From JAANXG01 sp963731035 (lineage in GTDB: Bacteria > Pseudomonadota > Gammaproteobacteria > Arenicellales > JAANXG01), in the NCBI GenBank assembly GCA_963731035.1, contig CAVSUY010000004.1, positions 24,457 through 88,456 of the forward strand: a stretch of 64,000 nucleotides of DNA, given 5' to 3'. The position numbers and the translations under genes are program-made. Under the pieces are notes generated by a model. That model worked only from the letters and a program-made list of their open reading frames with translations, was not told the DNA's origin and did not search any database. Positions 31,152 through 40,933 of the stretch are shown here, one piece after another. The first letter of the stretch is position 1. Every line of letters starts with the position of its first letter.

Positions 31152-32606
31152 TCAGCTTATCCCGCCTACGCACAAGTACTTGATCTCGAGGTATTCGTCG
31201 GTGCCGTACTTGGAGCCCTCGCGGCCGATGCCGGATTCCTTGATGCCGCCGAACGGGGCCACCTCGTTCGAGAATATTCCCTCGTTGATGGCCACGATGC
31301 CGTACTCCAGCGCTTCCGCCACTCGCCACACGCGGGCGTTGTCGCGCGTGAAGAAGTAAGAGGCCAGGCCATACTGGGTATCATTGGCGATAGCCACGGC
31401 TTCTTCCTCGGTGCGGAACGGCAACAGCGGGGCCACCGGTCCGAAAGTCTCCTCGCCGTTGAGCACCATCTCACGCGTGACGTCGCGCAGCACCGTGGGT
31501 TGATAGAAGGTGCGGCCCAGTTCGTGGCGCTGGCCCCCCACCATGACGCTGGCGCCCTTGCCCAGGGCGTCGCTGACGTGGGTCTCCACCTTCGCCATGG
31601 CGGCGTCGTTGATCAACGGTCCCTGTTGCACGCCTTCCTCCGTGCCGACGCCGACCCTGAGCTTGCCGACGGCTTCGGCAAGCTTGTCGGCGAAGGCGTC
31701 ATAGATACCCTCCTGCACCAGGATGCGGTTCGCGCATACACAGGTCTGGCCCATGTTGCGGAACTTCGATGCCATGGCACCCGCCACGGCCGCCTCGAGA
31801 TCCGCATCGTCGAAGACGATGAAGGGCGCATTGCCGCCGAGCTCCATGGACACCTTCTTGACGGTGGATGCGGACTGCTCCATGAGGAGCTTGCCGACCT
31901 CCGTGGAGCCGGTGAAGCTCACCTTCCTGACGATGGGGTTGGCGGTCATCTCCCGGCCTATGGCCCGCGCCTCGCCGGTGAGGACATTCAGTACGCCGGC
32001 CGGTACGCCGGCGCGTTCCGCCAGCTCCGCCAGGGCAAACGCCGACAGCGGCGTATCTTCCGCCGGCTTTATGACGGTGGTGCAGCCTACGGCGAGGGCG
32101 GGCGCCACCTTGCGGGTGATCATGGCGGCAGGGAAATTCCACGGGGTGATGGCGGCAACGACGCCGACGGGCTGCTTGAGAACCACGATGCGCCGGCCGG
32201 GGAGGGGATGGGGAATCGTGTCTCCATAGACCCGCTTGGCCTCCTCCGCGAACCATTCGACGAACGCGGCGGCGTAGGCGATCTCACCGCGGGACTCGGC
32301 CAGCGGCTTGCCCTGCTCGGCGGTCATGAGCTGGGCCAGGTCCTCCTGATTTTCCATCATGAGGTCGTACCAGCGTTTCATTATGACCGAGCGCTCTTTG
32401 GCCGTGCGGGCGCGCCACCCGCCCCAGGCGGCGTCGGCCGCCTCGATGGCACGCCGCGTTTCGCCGGCGCCGCAGCTGGGGACCTGGGTGATGACCTCAC
32501 CGGTAGCGGGGTTGGTCACATCGAACGCCTGGCCGTTGTCGGCGCCGGTCCACTTGCCGTTGATGTAGCAGGAATCGCGTAGCAGGGAGGAGTCTTTCAA
32601 TTGCAT
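31152..32606 (-). CDS. gabD: NAD(P)-dependent succinate-semialdehyde dehydrogenase
   Basis: 484 residues (E. coli GabD 482). The catalytic Cys is in GQTCVCANRI, the Glu in SMELGGNAPFIVF, and the cofactor-binding Lys/Gly turn in SFTGSTEVGKLL. Oxidises succinate semialdehyde to succinate. The likely partner gabT is absent, so the role could be in another aldehyde pathway. Shares direction with the class V aminotransferase. Confidence 0.92.
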   Translation of the reverse strand: MQLKDSSLLRDSCYINGKWTGADNGQAFDVTNPATGEVITQVPSCGAGETRRAIEAADAAWGGWRARTAKERSVIMKRWYDLMMENQEDLAQLMTAEQGKPLAESRGEIAYAAAFVEWFAEEAKRVYGDTIPHPLPGRRIVVLKQPVGVVAAITPWNFPAAMITRKVAPALAVGCTTVIKPAEDTPLSAFALAELAERAGVPAGVLNVLTGEARAIGREMTANPIVRKVSFTGSTEVGKLLMEQSASTVKKVSMELGGNAPFIVFDDADLEAAVAGAMASKFRNMGQTCVCANRILVQEGIYDAFADKLAEAVGKLRVGVGTEEGVQQGPLINDAAMAKVETHVSDALGKGASVMVGGQRHELGRTFYQPTVLRDVTREMVLNGEETFGPVAPLLPFRTEEEAVAIANDTQYGLASYFFTRDNARVWRVAEALEYGIVAINEGIFSNEVAPFGGIKESGIGREGSKYGTDEYLEIKYLCVGGIS

Positions 32607-32709
32607 GGGGATAAGCCTTTCAACGTTGGAATTCGGTGAATGATGATCCGACTGTAGTCATCTATGTGGGGTTGCCGGGTGCATCGGTCAATCGCCGCCA
32701 GGCGGCCGC

Positions 32710-35367
32710 CTACTGGACACCGAGCGTTTGCAGGTTCTTCTGCGCTATACGGTCGCCCTGGGCCGCGGCACGCCGGAACCACATGATGGCATCCTCGCGG
32801 CTGCGCGGGACCCCTTGTCCGTTGGCGTACATCACGCCCAGATTGGTCTGGGCCCCGGCGTAGCCCTGCTTCGCGGCGAGCCTGTACAAGCGTACGGCCT
32901 CCTCGTGGTTCTCCGCAAGCACGATACCGTCCGAGTACAGGGAACCGAGATCCGCCTGGGCCCAGGCGACCCCCTGATTCGCCTTCGCCTGTATCTGCGG
33001 CAGGGCCTCGTGGATCAACGTCTCGGCGAGGTTCACGTCCTTATCGACGCCCCGCCCGTGGTAGTACATGATCGCTACCCGCAGCTTGGCTCTCGGCTCT
33101 CCTTGCTCCGCCAGGGGATTCAGCAGACGAAAGGCGGTATCGTACTCGCCGGCGTAATACGCCGTGACGCCTTCTTCCATCGTTTGAGGCGCCGTCGGCG
33201 CACTGGGTTCCTGTGAGGCCGTTTGCGGGGCCTGGTTTTGGACCTCGGCCCGGGCCGCTTTCCGGCTTTCCTCCTGCCGCCTCTCCAGGGCTTGCTGTTT
33301 AGCAACGGTCCGCCGCGTGTCGAGCTGCTTTTGCAGCAGCGGGATGGAATCGTTGTTAGGCAGTATCGCAGCCGCGGTGTTCAGGAGGCCGTCCGCCTTG
33401 TCCAGCTCGTCCTTGGCCAGGGCATCGGACGCCAGGTCAAGGTAGTGATGTCCTATCCGGTCGATGCCCTGTTGAGCCTGCGGGTTGTCCGGCTCCAGTT
33501 TGAGCGCCTGCTGGAGATATGCCAGGGCGTTGTCTCCGGGCGGCTGCGTGAGACGACCGTCGTCGAGCGCCGCATTCGCCTGTTTCAACAGCGCCTGGAC
33601 CTGTTGCCGGCGCTCCTGCTCCGCCCGCTGGCGCTCCTGCTCGCGGCGTTCCTGCTCCTCCCGAGCAAGTCGTTCCTGGCGCGCCTTTTCGGTCGTGTAC
33701 TCGTCGATCTTCTGTCGCAGAGCGAGCCCACGCTCGGTTTCCTCACGCACTTGCGCGGCCTGGTTCAGCAGCCGCTTGGCCTGTTCCACATCCTGGGTGG
33801 CGAAGGCATCCTCCGCCGACTTCACCAGCTTGCGCTGCAGGTCGGCGATACCGAGCTTGGCGTCGGCCTGGGTGGGGTCCAGGGTCAAGACGGCCCGGTA
33901 GTGCTCCAGGGCGTTGTCGCCCGGGGGCGAAACAAGGTGGCCTTGTTGCTCGGCGCGTTCGGCGGCCGCGAGCGCCTGTTGAATCTTCTCCGTCTGGTGT
34001 TCCAGGGTCCGGTAGTTGGCGGCGCGCTCGTCGTCCCTGGCGTGGCCGAAGTCGACTTTCTCGGGCAGGTCCGGCGGCGGATCATCCGCGCCGGAGGGGG
34101 CGGTGGCCTGGCTTGCCGTATCCGCCGGGGTACTGCCGACCGCCGTCTCCCCGGACGGCGTGGGTTTGTAAAGAACGAAGACCGCCACCAGCGACAACCC
34201 GGCAAGTATCATCACCACGGGCCAGCCCCAGCCGCTGTTGAGGCTCTTCATCTTCTTCCGCGTCCGATAGGCATCCACCACCTGCTGTGGTGCCGGCGGC
34301 AGGGCTGTCTCGGCTGCGGCTTCGGGCGCCCTGCGCGGCGGCTGGACCTTGCTGTGATCGCGGTAGACGGTCCCGCCGTGTGCCGTCGCGGCAGCGGGGG
34401 TCTTACGCGCTTGCCTCGGACCGTGCTTCGGGGTTTGGGCGTTTCGTTCCGCCGGCGGCGTGGTCCGCGAGGAGGGATGCTCCTCGCTCAGCGGTCTCAG
34501 CACCGCCCCGGCGGATTCCGGGCGGTCGGCGGCCATCGGCTCCAGCATCCAGTCGATGGCGCTGAGCAGCGCAGCGCTGTAATTCCCGCTCCCGAGCTCC
34601 ATTGCGGGCACCATCGGGTCCTCCTTGTCCTGGGCGATGTCGGTGACCCGGCGGGTGGCATCCACCGGCGTGACGCCAGACAGGCACCGGTACATGGTGG
34701 CTCCCAGCGCGTAAAGGTCGGACCAGGGACCAAGCACACCATCGCTTTGGTATTGCTCAACCGGACTGTAACCGGGTGCGACCCGGCTTTCGATATGCTG
34801 ATCGCTGTCGTCCCTGGGCGCGCTCAAGGGGCTGCCGAACCCGATCAGCACCGGCGGGCCGACGTCCCGCAGGTAGATATTGGCCGGGTGGATGTCTCGG
34901 TGCAGGAGGTCCGCGGCGTGAGCGATCCGCAACCCCTTCAATAGCGGCACCAGTAGCTTGCGGATTTCGTCCTCGCCGAGGGGCGCCTTGGTGGCCGCCA
35001 GATGTTCCTTCAGAGTCTGGCCCGGCTCGTAGTCCAGCACCATATAGGCGGTGGCGTTGGTCTCGGTGTATTCGTACACGCGGCAGACGTAGGGATCGTT
35101 GATCTGGGCGAGGATTCGCGCCTCGCGCAGAAACCGGGTCAGACCCTGGTCGAATTCCTCGGCCAGGCCCTCCAGGGGCATGGCATGGATTCCGGACCAG
35201 TGGCGTGTGGCGAGAACGGAGGGGAGATACTCCTGGATGAGGACAGTGCGATCGCGGTCCAACTTGTTCGCGCGGTAGATGAACCCGGAATTGGTCATCC
35301 AAAGGGTCTCCCTGATCTCGTAGTCGTCGATCCGGGTGCCCGCTTGAAGTGACTTGGGATGGTTCAT
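32710..35367 (-). CDS. Membrane pseudokinase with TPR/Sel1 repeats
   Basis: 885 residues: an N-terminal Hanks-type kinase fold (about 15-285), a Pro/Arg-rich linker, one membrane segment (381-400), a coiled-coil-rich region with ARQERLAREEQERREQERQR, TPR-like blocks ending with PGDNALAYLQ, and Sel1-like repeats (about 750-885). The catalytic machinery is degenerate: the VAIK Lys is Gln45 (VLIQEYLP), the Gly-rich loop reads TLWMTNSGFIY, the HRD reads H-R-D-I-H-P-A-N (156-163, HRD Asp kept, Lys160 changed to His) and DFG is GFG (176-178). It is therefore likely a non-catalytic scaffold. The extracytoplasmic side would hold the repeats. Confidence 0.87.
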   Translation of the reverse strand: MNHPKSLQAGTRIDDYEIRETLWMTNSGFIYRANKLDRDRTVLIQEYLPSVLATRHWSGIHAMPLEGLAEEFDQGLTRFLREARILAQINDPYVCRVYEYTETNATAYMVLDYEPGQTLKEHLAATKAPLGEDEIRKLLVPLLKGLRIAHAADLLHRDIHPANIYLRDVGPPVLIGFGSPLSAPRDDSDQHIESRVAPGYSPVEQYQSDGVLGPWSDLYALGATMYRCLSGVTPVDATRRVTDIAQDKEDPMVPAMELGSGNYSAALLSAIDWMLEPMAADRPESAGAVLRPLSEEHPSSRTTPPAERNAQTPKHGPRQARKTPAAATAHGGTVYRDHSKVQPPRRAPEAAAETALPPAPQQVVDAYRTRKKMKSLNSGWGWPVVMILAGLSLVAVFVLYKPTPSGETAVGSTPADTASQATAPSGADDPPPDLPEKVDFGHARDDERAANYRTLEHQTEKIQQALAAAERAEQQGHLVSPPGDNALEHYRAVLTLDPTQADAKLGIADLQRKLVKSAEDAFATQDVEQAKRLLNQAAQVREETERGLALRQKIDEYTTEKARQERLAREEQERREQERQRAEQERRQQVQALLKQANAALDDGRLTQPPGDNALAYLQQALKLEPDNPQAQQGIDRIGHHYLDLASDALAKDELDKADGLLNTAAAILPNNDSIPLLQKQLDTRRTVAKQQALERRQEESRKAARAEVQNQAPQTASQEPSAPTAPQTMEEGVTAYYAGEYDTAFRLLNPLAEQGEPRAKLRVAIMYYHGRGVDKDVNLAETLIHEALPQIQAKANQGVAWAQADLGSLYSDGIVLAENHEEAVRLYRLAAKQGYAGAQTNLGVMYANGQGVPRSREDAIMWFRRAAAQGDRIAQKNLQTLGVQ

Positions 35368-35466
35368 ATACCGCAGCAGTCCGAAGGGAAATCAGTCAAA
35401 AAACTTGTCAACTCCTTTTCTGGTCCGAAAACCGCGCATCGGTGCCCGCTCTGTCCGCCGGACCGC

Positions 35467-35514
35467 CGGTCCCTGGTAACCGGTCCCTGGTAATCGGTCC
35501 CTGGTAATCGGTCA
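35467..35514. repeat. 14-bp tandem triplet
   Basis: cggtccctggtaat is repeated three times (35467, 35481, 35495; the first unit ends in c) and followed by a partial cggtc. It lies in the gap between the dadA stop and the pseudokinase start and probably has no coding meaning. Confidence 0.6.
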
Positions 35515-35576
35515 CGGGCAGCTTATTCTGCAACGCCCATGATACGCGGTCCAGCAAAGCGCGGCGGTTCAACGAC

Positions 35577-36827
35577 TTATACGTCACGGGCACCGAGTAT
35601 CCGCGCTACGACACGGTCGCCGCTGCCCGCCGAAAGGGTCCAGCCCAGGGTGCCGTGTCCGGTATTCAGCCAGAGATTGCGGTAGTTGGACCCGCCGATG
35701 CAGGGTACGTTCGACGGCGTCGCGGGTCTCAGGTCGGTCCAGAAATGGGCCCGGGCGAAATCCCCGGCGGCCGGGAAAAGTTCTGCCGCCTTGGCGACGA
35801 TGGCCCGGCAGCGATGGTAATCCAGAGCCCGCCGGTAGCCTGCCAGCTCGCCGGTTCCCGCCACCCGCAGGTGGTCGCCCAGATGGCTGTATACCAGTTT
35901 GTTGGCGTCGTCGATCAGGGCAGTTGCTGGTACGGTAGCTGATGCATCCACCGGTATGGAAACCGAGTATCCCTTGACGGGATAGAGGTTCAGATCGACC
36001 CCGTAGGGTCGCAGAAACGGCGCGCTGTCCACGCCCAGGCACACCACGAAATGGCGGGCCTCGACTTCGTCGTAGCCGTCGGGACCGCGGACCTCCACCG
36101 CCCGCACGCGATCCCGCTTGTCCGTCAGCAGCGCGGTGGCCGCGGTATCGTAGAGTAAATCGACGCCTCGTTGGCTGCAGATCCGTGCCAGCTGGCGGGT
36201 GAAGCGATGTGCGTCGCCGCTCTCGTCATCGGGCGTGTACACCGCGCCGGCGAGCCGGCCGGCCTGTTCCTTGAACGCGGGCTCGATTTCCAGGATACGG
36301 TCGACGTCGATTACCTCGCAGCGGCACCCGTTGCTGCGAATCATGTCCGCGGCACGCCGTACGTCGTCGAGTTCCCGCCGACTGCGATAGAAGCGGAGGA
36401 TCCCGCACCGCCGGTGGACGAAGTCGATGTGCTCCGCGTCCAGGATCGCGTGCAGTCTGTCGCGGCTGTGCAGGGCGAGCTCGACGATCCGGGCGAGATT
36501 CCGCTCGCTGGCGGCAGGCCGGCACTGATTGGCGAATGCCATGATCCATCGCCACTGCTGCCAGTCGAGCCGTGGCCGGAAGACCAGTGGCGAGTCGGCC
36601 CTGAACAGCCACTTTGCTATCTTCGCCGGCATTCTCGGGTTCGCCCAGGGCTCGGCGTAGCTGATGGACAGCTGGCCGCCGTTGGCGAAGCTGGTCTGCA
36701 GCGCCGCGCCGCAGTGGCGGTCGATCACCGCCACTGACATCCCCGCCCGGGATGCCCAATAGGCGGTTGCGATGCCCACGACGCCGGCGCCCAGCACCAC
36801 CAGGTCATGGCGTTGCGAGTCCTTCAC
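35577..36827 (-). CDS. dadA: D-amino acid dehydrogenase small subunit-like
   Basis: 416 residues from a GTG at 36827 (E. coli DadA 432). FAD-binding LVVLGAGVVGIATAYWASRAG starts at the N-terminus, and TSFANGGQLSISYAEPWANP and the C-terminal LWLNTGHGTLGWTLSAGSG are family blocks. Deaminates D-amino acids oxidatively and passes electrons to quinones. No alanine racemase is nearby. It is divergent from the DMT exporter. Confidence 0.9.
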   Translation of the reverse strand: MKDSQRHDLVVLGAGVVGIATAYWASRAGMSVAVIDRHCGAALQTSFANGGQLSISYAEPWANPRMPAKIAKWLFRADSPLVFRPRLDWQQWRWIMAFANQCRPAASERNLARIVELALHSRDRLHAILDAEHIDFVHRRCGILRFYRSRRELDDVRRAADMIRSNGCRCEVIDVDRILEIEPAFKEQAGRLAGAVYTPDDESGDAHRFTRQLARICSQRGVDLLYDTAATALLTDKRDRVRAVEVRGPDGYDEVEARHFVVCLGVDSAPFLRPYGVDLNLYPVKGYSVSIPVDASATVPATALIDDANKLVYSHLGDHLRVAGTGELAGYRRALDYHRCRAIVAKAAELFPAAGDFARAHFWTDLRPATPSNVPCIGGSNYRNLWLNTGHGTLGWTLSAGSGDRVVARILGARDV

Positions 36828-36973
36828 TTGGGGCGCGGATGCTCGAGAATGGGAGACATGAACACCTTATTCTAACTGTACTGTCCACGGTACGGGATCA
36901 GACGGCGGGTCAGAACGTCTATAATCCGGGCCTTCCGCATTCAAGCAGCGCACTCAATCCGTAAAACAGGCGT

Positions 36974-37870
36974 ATGCCAGATACTCTCATTGCAAAGTGG
37001 GCGCCGGCAGTCTTCGTTCTCTTGTGGTCTACGGGCTTCATCGGTGCCAAGTATGGTCTGCCGTACAGCGAGCCCATTACATTTCTCTGGATCCGCTTCG
37101 CGATAGTTACCGCGATGCTCGCGGCTATTGCGCTGGTTACGCGGCCCGCTTTTCCGCGCAAACCGGCGGTGTGGGCGCATATCGCCGTCACCGGGTTGTT
37201 GCTTCACAGCCTGTATCTCGGCGGCGTTTTCAGCGCCATAGACGTCGGCGTCGATTCTGGTATCTCGGCCTTGATCATCGGTGTGCAACCACTGCTGGTG
37301 GCGGTGCTCGTGGGGCCGCTTCTGGGCGAGTCGCTGAGTCGTCGACAATGGGTCGGTTTCCTTCTGGGTTTGGGCGGCCTGGTTCTGGTGTTGTTCAAGA
37401 CGTTCGAGATCGGTCGTCTGCCCGTCAACGGGCTGGTTGCCAACGTCATCGCGTTGCTGGCGCTGGTGGGTGGCCAGCTCTACCAGAAGCGCTTTGTGCC
37501 GGCCGTGGACATTCGCTCGGGAACGCTGATCCAGTTCGCGGCGGCGCTGGTGTTCAGCTTCGTCTACGCGCACCTGTTCGAGCAGGGAGACGTGCAGTGG
37601 CGGCCGGACTTCATATTCGCCCTCGGATGGCTGTGTATCGTCCTGTCTCTGGGGGCGATGAGTCTGCTGTGGTACCTGATACGCCATGGGGCGGCATCGA
37701 AGACCGCGAGCCTGTTCTATCTGGTTCCGGTAGGTACGGCTGTCCTCGGCTACCTGATGTTCGGCGAAGTCCTCACCCTGGTGCAGATTCTCGGAATAGC
37801 TCTGACCGCTACCGGTGTTGCAATCATAAACAGTCGCCCCGGTGCACGGGCGGCAGCGCGGAGCGGCTGA
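36974..37870 (+). CDS. EamA/DMT-family transporter
   Basis: 298 residues with ten hydrophobic segments arranged as two five-helix EamA repeats, and GFIGAKYGLPYSEPITFLWIR near the start. Members export amino acids or metabolites across the inner membrane. The substrate cannot be read from the sequence. It is divergent from dadA and convergent with panE; no tight linkage to either is implied. Confidence 0.9.
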   Translation: MPDTLIAKWAPAVFVLLWSTGFIGAKYGLPYSEPITFLWIRFAIVTAMLAAIALVTRPAFPRKPAVWAHIAVTGLLLHSLYLGGVFSAIDVGVDSGISALIIGVQPLLVAVLVGPLLGESLSRRQWVGFLLGLGGLVLVLFKTFEIGRLPVNGLVANVIALLALVGGQLYQKRFVPAVDIRSGTLIQFAAALVFSFVYAHLFEQGDVQWRPDFIFALGWLCIVLSLGAMSLLWYLIRHGAASKTASLFYLVPVGTAVLGYLMFGEVLTLVQILGIALTATGVAIINSRPGARAAARSG

Positions 37871-37897
37871 GGATGCCGCTGGCGGCCTGAGGGTTTC

Positions 37898-38827
37898 TCA
37901 GCCCGCGGTATCGGGCCGTCCGTTGAGGTAGGGGACGAGCGCCGCATAAACTGCGAATAGGGTCGGCGTGGGAACGCCGTGGTGCGTCCCGAGCCGGGTC
38001 GCATGTCCATGCAGGGCGTCCAGTTCCATACGCTTGCCCGCCGCGAGGTCCTGGTACAACGAGGAGTAGTTGGTGGGTGCGAGCGATTCCAGCAGACTGG
38101 TGCAGGATGCCATCATGTCTTCACCCAGACCTGCGTTTTCGGCCAATGCGAGAGCGAGCATTTCCTCGATCTGCCGGCGCCACAGCTCGCGCGTTTCGGG
38201 CAGGTCGCGAATGAACTTCACCGGCAGCCGCGTGATGGCGGTGGTACCGGACAGGGCTACCAGAAAGACATACTTTCGCCACAGCGTGCCGTGAATGTCG
38301 GGGTCGGCTTCGGTTTCGATGCCCGCCCCGCGGCAGGCTGCCGCGATCCTCTCGCCGCGTTCCGATAGACCTCCCTTCGTTTCTCCCAGGATGATGCGTC
38401 CGAACTGATGATGGGCGATGACGCCCGGGGACTCGATATTGGAGAAGACGTAGGCTGTGCCCCCCAGCACGTGGTCCGGGCCCAGAATCCCGCCGATCTT
38501 CTCCTCGTTGTCGACGCCGTTCTGAATGGAGAGGACCACGGTATCGGGGCCTACCACCGGACGGACCAGGTCGGCCACGCTCTCGGTATCGAAGGACTTG
38601 ACACAGAACAGGACGAGGTCGGCCGTTGGCTGGCCGGTCAGAGAATCAACGGCCAGGGGCCGCACATGCCATTCTCCTTCCACGGCTGATCGGATCGTCA
38701 GGCCCCTGTTCTGGATTGCCTCGAGGTGCGCGCCGCGGGCCAGGAAGGTCACGTCTTCGCCCGACCTGGCCAACTTGGCGCCGAAATAACCCCCCGTTCC
38801 GCCACTGCCCGCTACCACTATGCGCAT
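37898..38827 (-). CDS. panE: 2-dehydropantoate 2-reductase
   Basis: 309 residues from the ATG at 38827. Reduces ketopantoate with NADPH for CoA synthesis. The Rossmann motif GSGGTGGYFGAKLARSG begins at residue 7, the catalytic Lys is in WRKYVFLVALS, and the substrate-binding MELDALHG (Glu) is near the end. ApbA/PanE homologues include oxidoreductases acting on other keto acids, so exact activity is inferred. The open frame extends 45 codons upstream of the Rossmann start. Confidence 0.87.
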   Translation of the reverse strand: MRIVVAGSGGTGGYFGAKLARSGEDVTFLARGAHLEAIQNRGLTIRSAVEGEWHVRPLAVDSLTGQPTADLVLFCVKSFDTESVADLVRPVVGPDTVVLSIQNGVDNEEKIGGILGPDHVLGGTAYVFSNIESPGVIAHHQFGRIILGETKGGLSERGERIAAACRGAGIETEADPDIHGTLWRKYVFLVALSGTTAITRLPVKFIRDLPETRELWRRQIEEMLALALAENAGLGEDMMASCTSLLESLAPTNYSSLYQDLAAGKRMELDALHGHATRLGTHHGVPTPTLFAVYAALVPYLNGRPDTAG

Positions 38828-38948
38828 GTGTCTCTGTCCGAAAACCGTTAGAATATTTGCGGCCAAGTGATGCCACACCAGCCACTTTAATGCGGGCGCC
38901 GATCGGCGATCAAGGCCCGAAAAGGCCCGCCAAGCATACTGGATTTCA

Positions 38949-39695
38949 ATGAAACAGGTCATGATCGTTACCGGCGCCAGCCGCGGTATCGGCGCCGCGA
39001 CCGCGCGGCTCGGGGCCGCTGCGGGCTATGCCGTGTGCGTCAACTATCTCCGTAACGAAGCAGCGGCCGCCGCCCTGGTGGAGGAGATTTCCACGGCCGG
39101 CGGATCCGCCATCGCCGTCGCGGCCGACGTCGCCCGCGAAGCGGAGGTCATCGCCCTGTTCGAGCGCGTCGACGCCGAGTTGGGGACGGTGACTGCTCTG
39201 GTCAACAATGCCGGCATATTGGAAACACAGAGCCGTCTCGAGAACATGGACGCCGCCCGTCTGGGCCGCGTGTTCGCCGTCAACGTCTTCGGAAGCTTTC
39301 TCTGCGCTCGGGAGGCGGTGCGCCGCATGTCGACCGGACACGGCGGCGGGGGCGGCGCCATCGTAAACGTCTCGTCAGCCGCTTCTCGGCTCGGCTCGCC
39401 CAACGAGTATGTCGATTACGCCGCCGCCAAGGGCGCCGTGGACACTCTCACCATCGGCCTCGCCAAGGAAGTCGCCGGGGAGGGAATACGGGTAAATGCC
39501 GTTCGGCCTGGAGTGATCTATACGGAGATCCATGCCAGCGGAGGCGACCCGGACCGCGTGGACCGGGTCAAGGCGGCCGTTCCCATGCGCCGTGGCGGCT
39601 ACCCCGAAGAGGTCGCCAAGGCCATTTTGTGGCTGCTGTCCGAGGATGCGTCCTATACGACAGGGGCGTTCGTGGATGTCGCCGGTGGTAGATGA
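38949..39695 (+). CDS. Short-chain dehydrogenase/reductase
   Basis: 248 residues of the classical SDR group: cofactor motif TGASRGIGAAT (8-18), NNAGI, the catalytic Ser in NVSSAASRLGS and Tyr-x3-Lys in YVDYAAAKGAV. The Asn-Tyr-Leu-Arg after strand 2 suggests NADP. Oxidises or reduces an unknown alcohol/ketone. Its TGA overlaps an ATG of the next gene by one frame (ATGA at 39692), so both are coupled. Confidence 0.9.
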   Translation: MKQVMIVTGASRGIGAATARLGAAAGYAVCVNYLRNEAAAAALVEEISTAGGSAIAVAADVAREAEVIALFERVDAELGTVTALVNNAGILETQSRLENMDAARLGRVFAVNVFGSFLCAREAVRRMSTGHGGGGGAIVNVSSAASRLGSPNEYVDYAAAKGAVDTLTIGLAKEVAGEGIRVNAVRPGVIYTEIHASGGDPDRVDRVKAAVPMRRGGYPEEVAKAILWLLSEDASYTTGAFVDVAGGR

Positions 39696-40129
39696 GCGGG
39701 CGCCCGGCCATGGACATCAGGCCATTTGACAGGGCCGATACCGAAGCGGTCGTCGGATTGTGGCGGGAATGCAACCTGGTGGTCCCCTGGAACGATCCTT
39801 ACAAGGACATCAACAGAAAACTGAACGTGGATCCCGAGCTGTTCCTGGTGGGGGAGTTGGAAGGCGCCGTAGTCGCGACGGCTATGGCGGGCTACGAGGG
39901 TCACCGGGGTTGGATCAACTATCTTGCCGTTGCCCCGGGTCTGCAGGGAAGGGGGCTGGGGAGGGCGCTTGCCGAGCGGGTCGAGACGCTGCTGACAAAA
40001 AGGGGCTGCCCCAAGATCAACCTTCTGATCCGCGAGACGAACCAGGAGATCATCGCGTTTTACGAGGCCATGGGCTATGTCCGGGACGAGTCGATAGCCC
40101 TGGGCAAACGTCTCGAGCCCGATGATTGA
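39692..40129 (+). CDS. ypeA: GNAT acetyltransferase, YpeA-like
   Basis: 145 residues counted from ATG 39692, which overlaps the SDR stop; a second in-frame ATG at 39710 (MDIRPF) matches the E. coli YpeA start better. Conserved PWNDPYKDI, the acetyl-CoA-binding GLQGRGLGRAL loop and the end YEAMGYVRDESIALGKRL give close similarity to YpeA. Acetyl acceptor unknown. Confidence 0.87.
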   Translation: MSGRPAMDIRPFDRADTEAVVGLWRECNLVVPWNDPYKDINRKLNVDPELFLVGELEGAVVATAMAGYEGHRGWINYLAVAPGLQGRGLGRALAERVETLLTKRGCPKINLLIRETNQEIIAFYEAMGYVRDESIALGKRLEPDD

Positions 40130-40315
40130 CCACTGCCGCCGCGAGAACCACAGAAAACGCGACCGTGCCGGTCGCTTGTCTCCCGCGACGAACTAACACG
40201 ATCCCGCGCTTGTCAGATAAGTTGTCGTCGCCGCGTCTGCGACCGGCACCTCTACTTCCGCCGGCAACGGCAATTTGACTGGTTACTTGCAAGTTACGAC
40301 AATACGGTTGTCAAT

Positions 40316-40765
40316 ATGTATATGTCGGATTTCCCTGATAAGATCGACGGTGACGCCTACCGGATCACTTGGCTGATACGCAGATTGTTCCGGGTCATGG
40401 GACAGGTGGCGGCCGGATATCTGGAGGATCTGGACGTTACCTCTACGGACCGCGCGGTCATGGAATTGGTCTATCCGGACAAGAGGCTGTCCGTACCGGA
40501 CATCGCCAGGCGCTACCGGGTTTCACGCCAGCACGTCCAGGTGACCGTCAACGCGTTGATGGAGAAAGGCCTGGTGACGGCAATGGACAATCCGCACCAC
40601 AAGCGCTCCCCATTGATCGCGCTCGAGCAAGAGGGCCGCGCCCTGTTCGAAACCATATTGGCCAGGGATCAGGATGCCCTGGACGCGGTATTCGCCGACA
40701 TCCCGCGCGCCGATCGCCGGCAGGCCAGGGAAACACTGGAGAAGTTGTTGAACAATCTTTCCTGA
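40316..40765 (+). CDS. MarR-family transcriptional regulator
   Basis: 149 residues from ATG 40316, with an alternative Met two codons later. The winged-helix core is visible as SVPDIARRYRVSRQHVQVTVNALMEKGLV and DNPHHKRSPLIALEQEG (the wing with conserved D-x-x-x-x-R/K). Likely a dimeric repressor; no divergent partner is obvious and the operon is not clear, so the target is unknown. Confidence 0.85.
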   Translation: MYMSDFPDKIDGDAYRITWLIRRLFRVMGQVAAGYLEDLDVTSTDRAVMELVYPDKRLSVPDIARRYRVSRQHVQVTVNALMEKGLVTAMDNPHHKRSPLIALEQEGRALFETILARDQDALDAVFADIPRADRRQARETLEKLLNNLS

Positions 40766-40933
40766 CAAAGGTTGCCATGGATACGCATGCAAACACAGGC
40801 ATTTGGGCACCCGTATCATTGCTCGCAGCGGCAGGTCCGGAGCGCTCATGTTGATAACTCACAACGACAAGGCTCCGCGCATCAGTTACCCTTGGCCCGA
40901 AGTTGAATCAGCAGTTTCGACGGGGTTGTGTTC

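Noticed and set aside
31110..32582. 490-codon plus-strand frame opposite gabD
   Set aside because: GabD on the minus strand has an intact catalytic Cys and Glu; the opposite frame has no motif.
33223..34944. 573-codon plus-strand frame opposite the pseudokinase gene
   Set aside because: Composition is dominated by Arg/Leu/Gly from complementary codons of the TPR/coiled-coil part; the minus-strand protein has recognisable domains, so this is a shadow.
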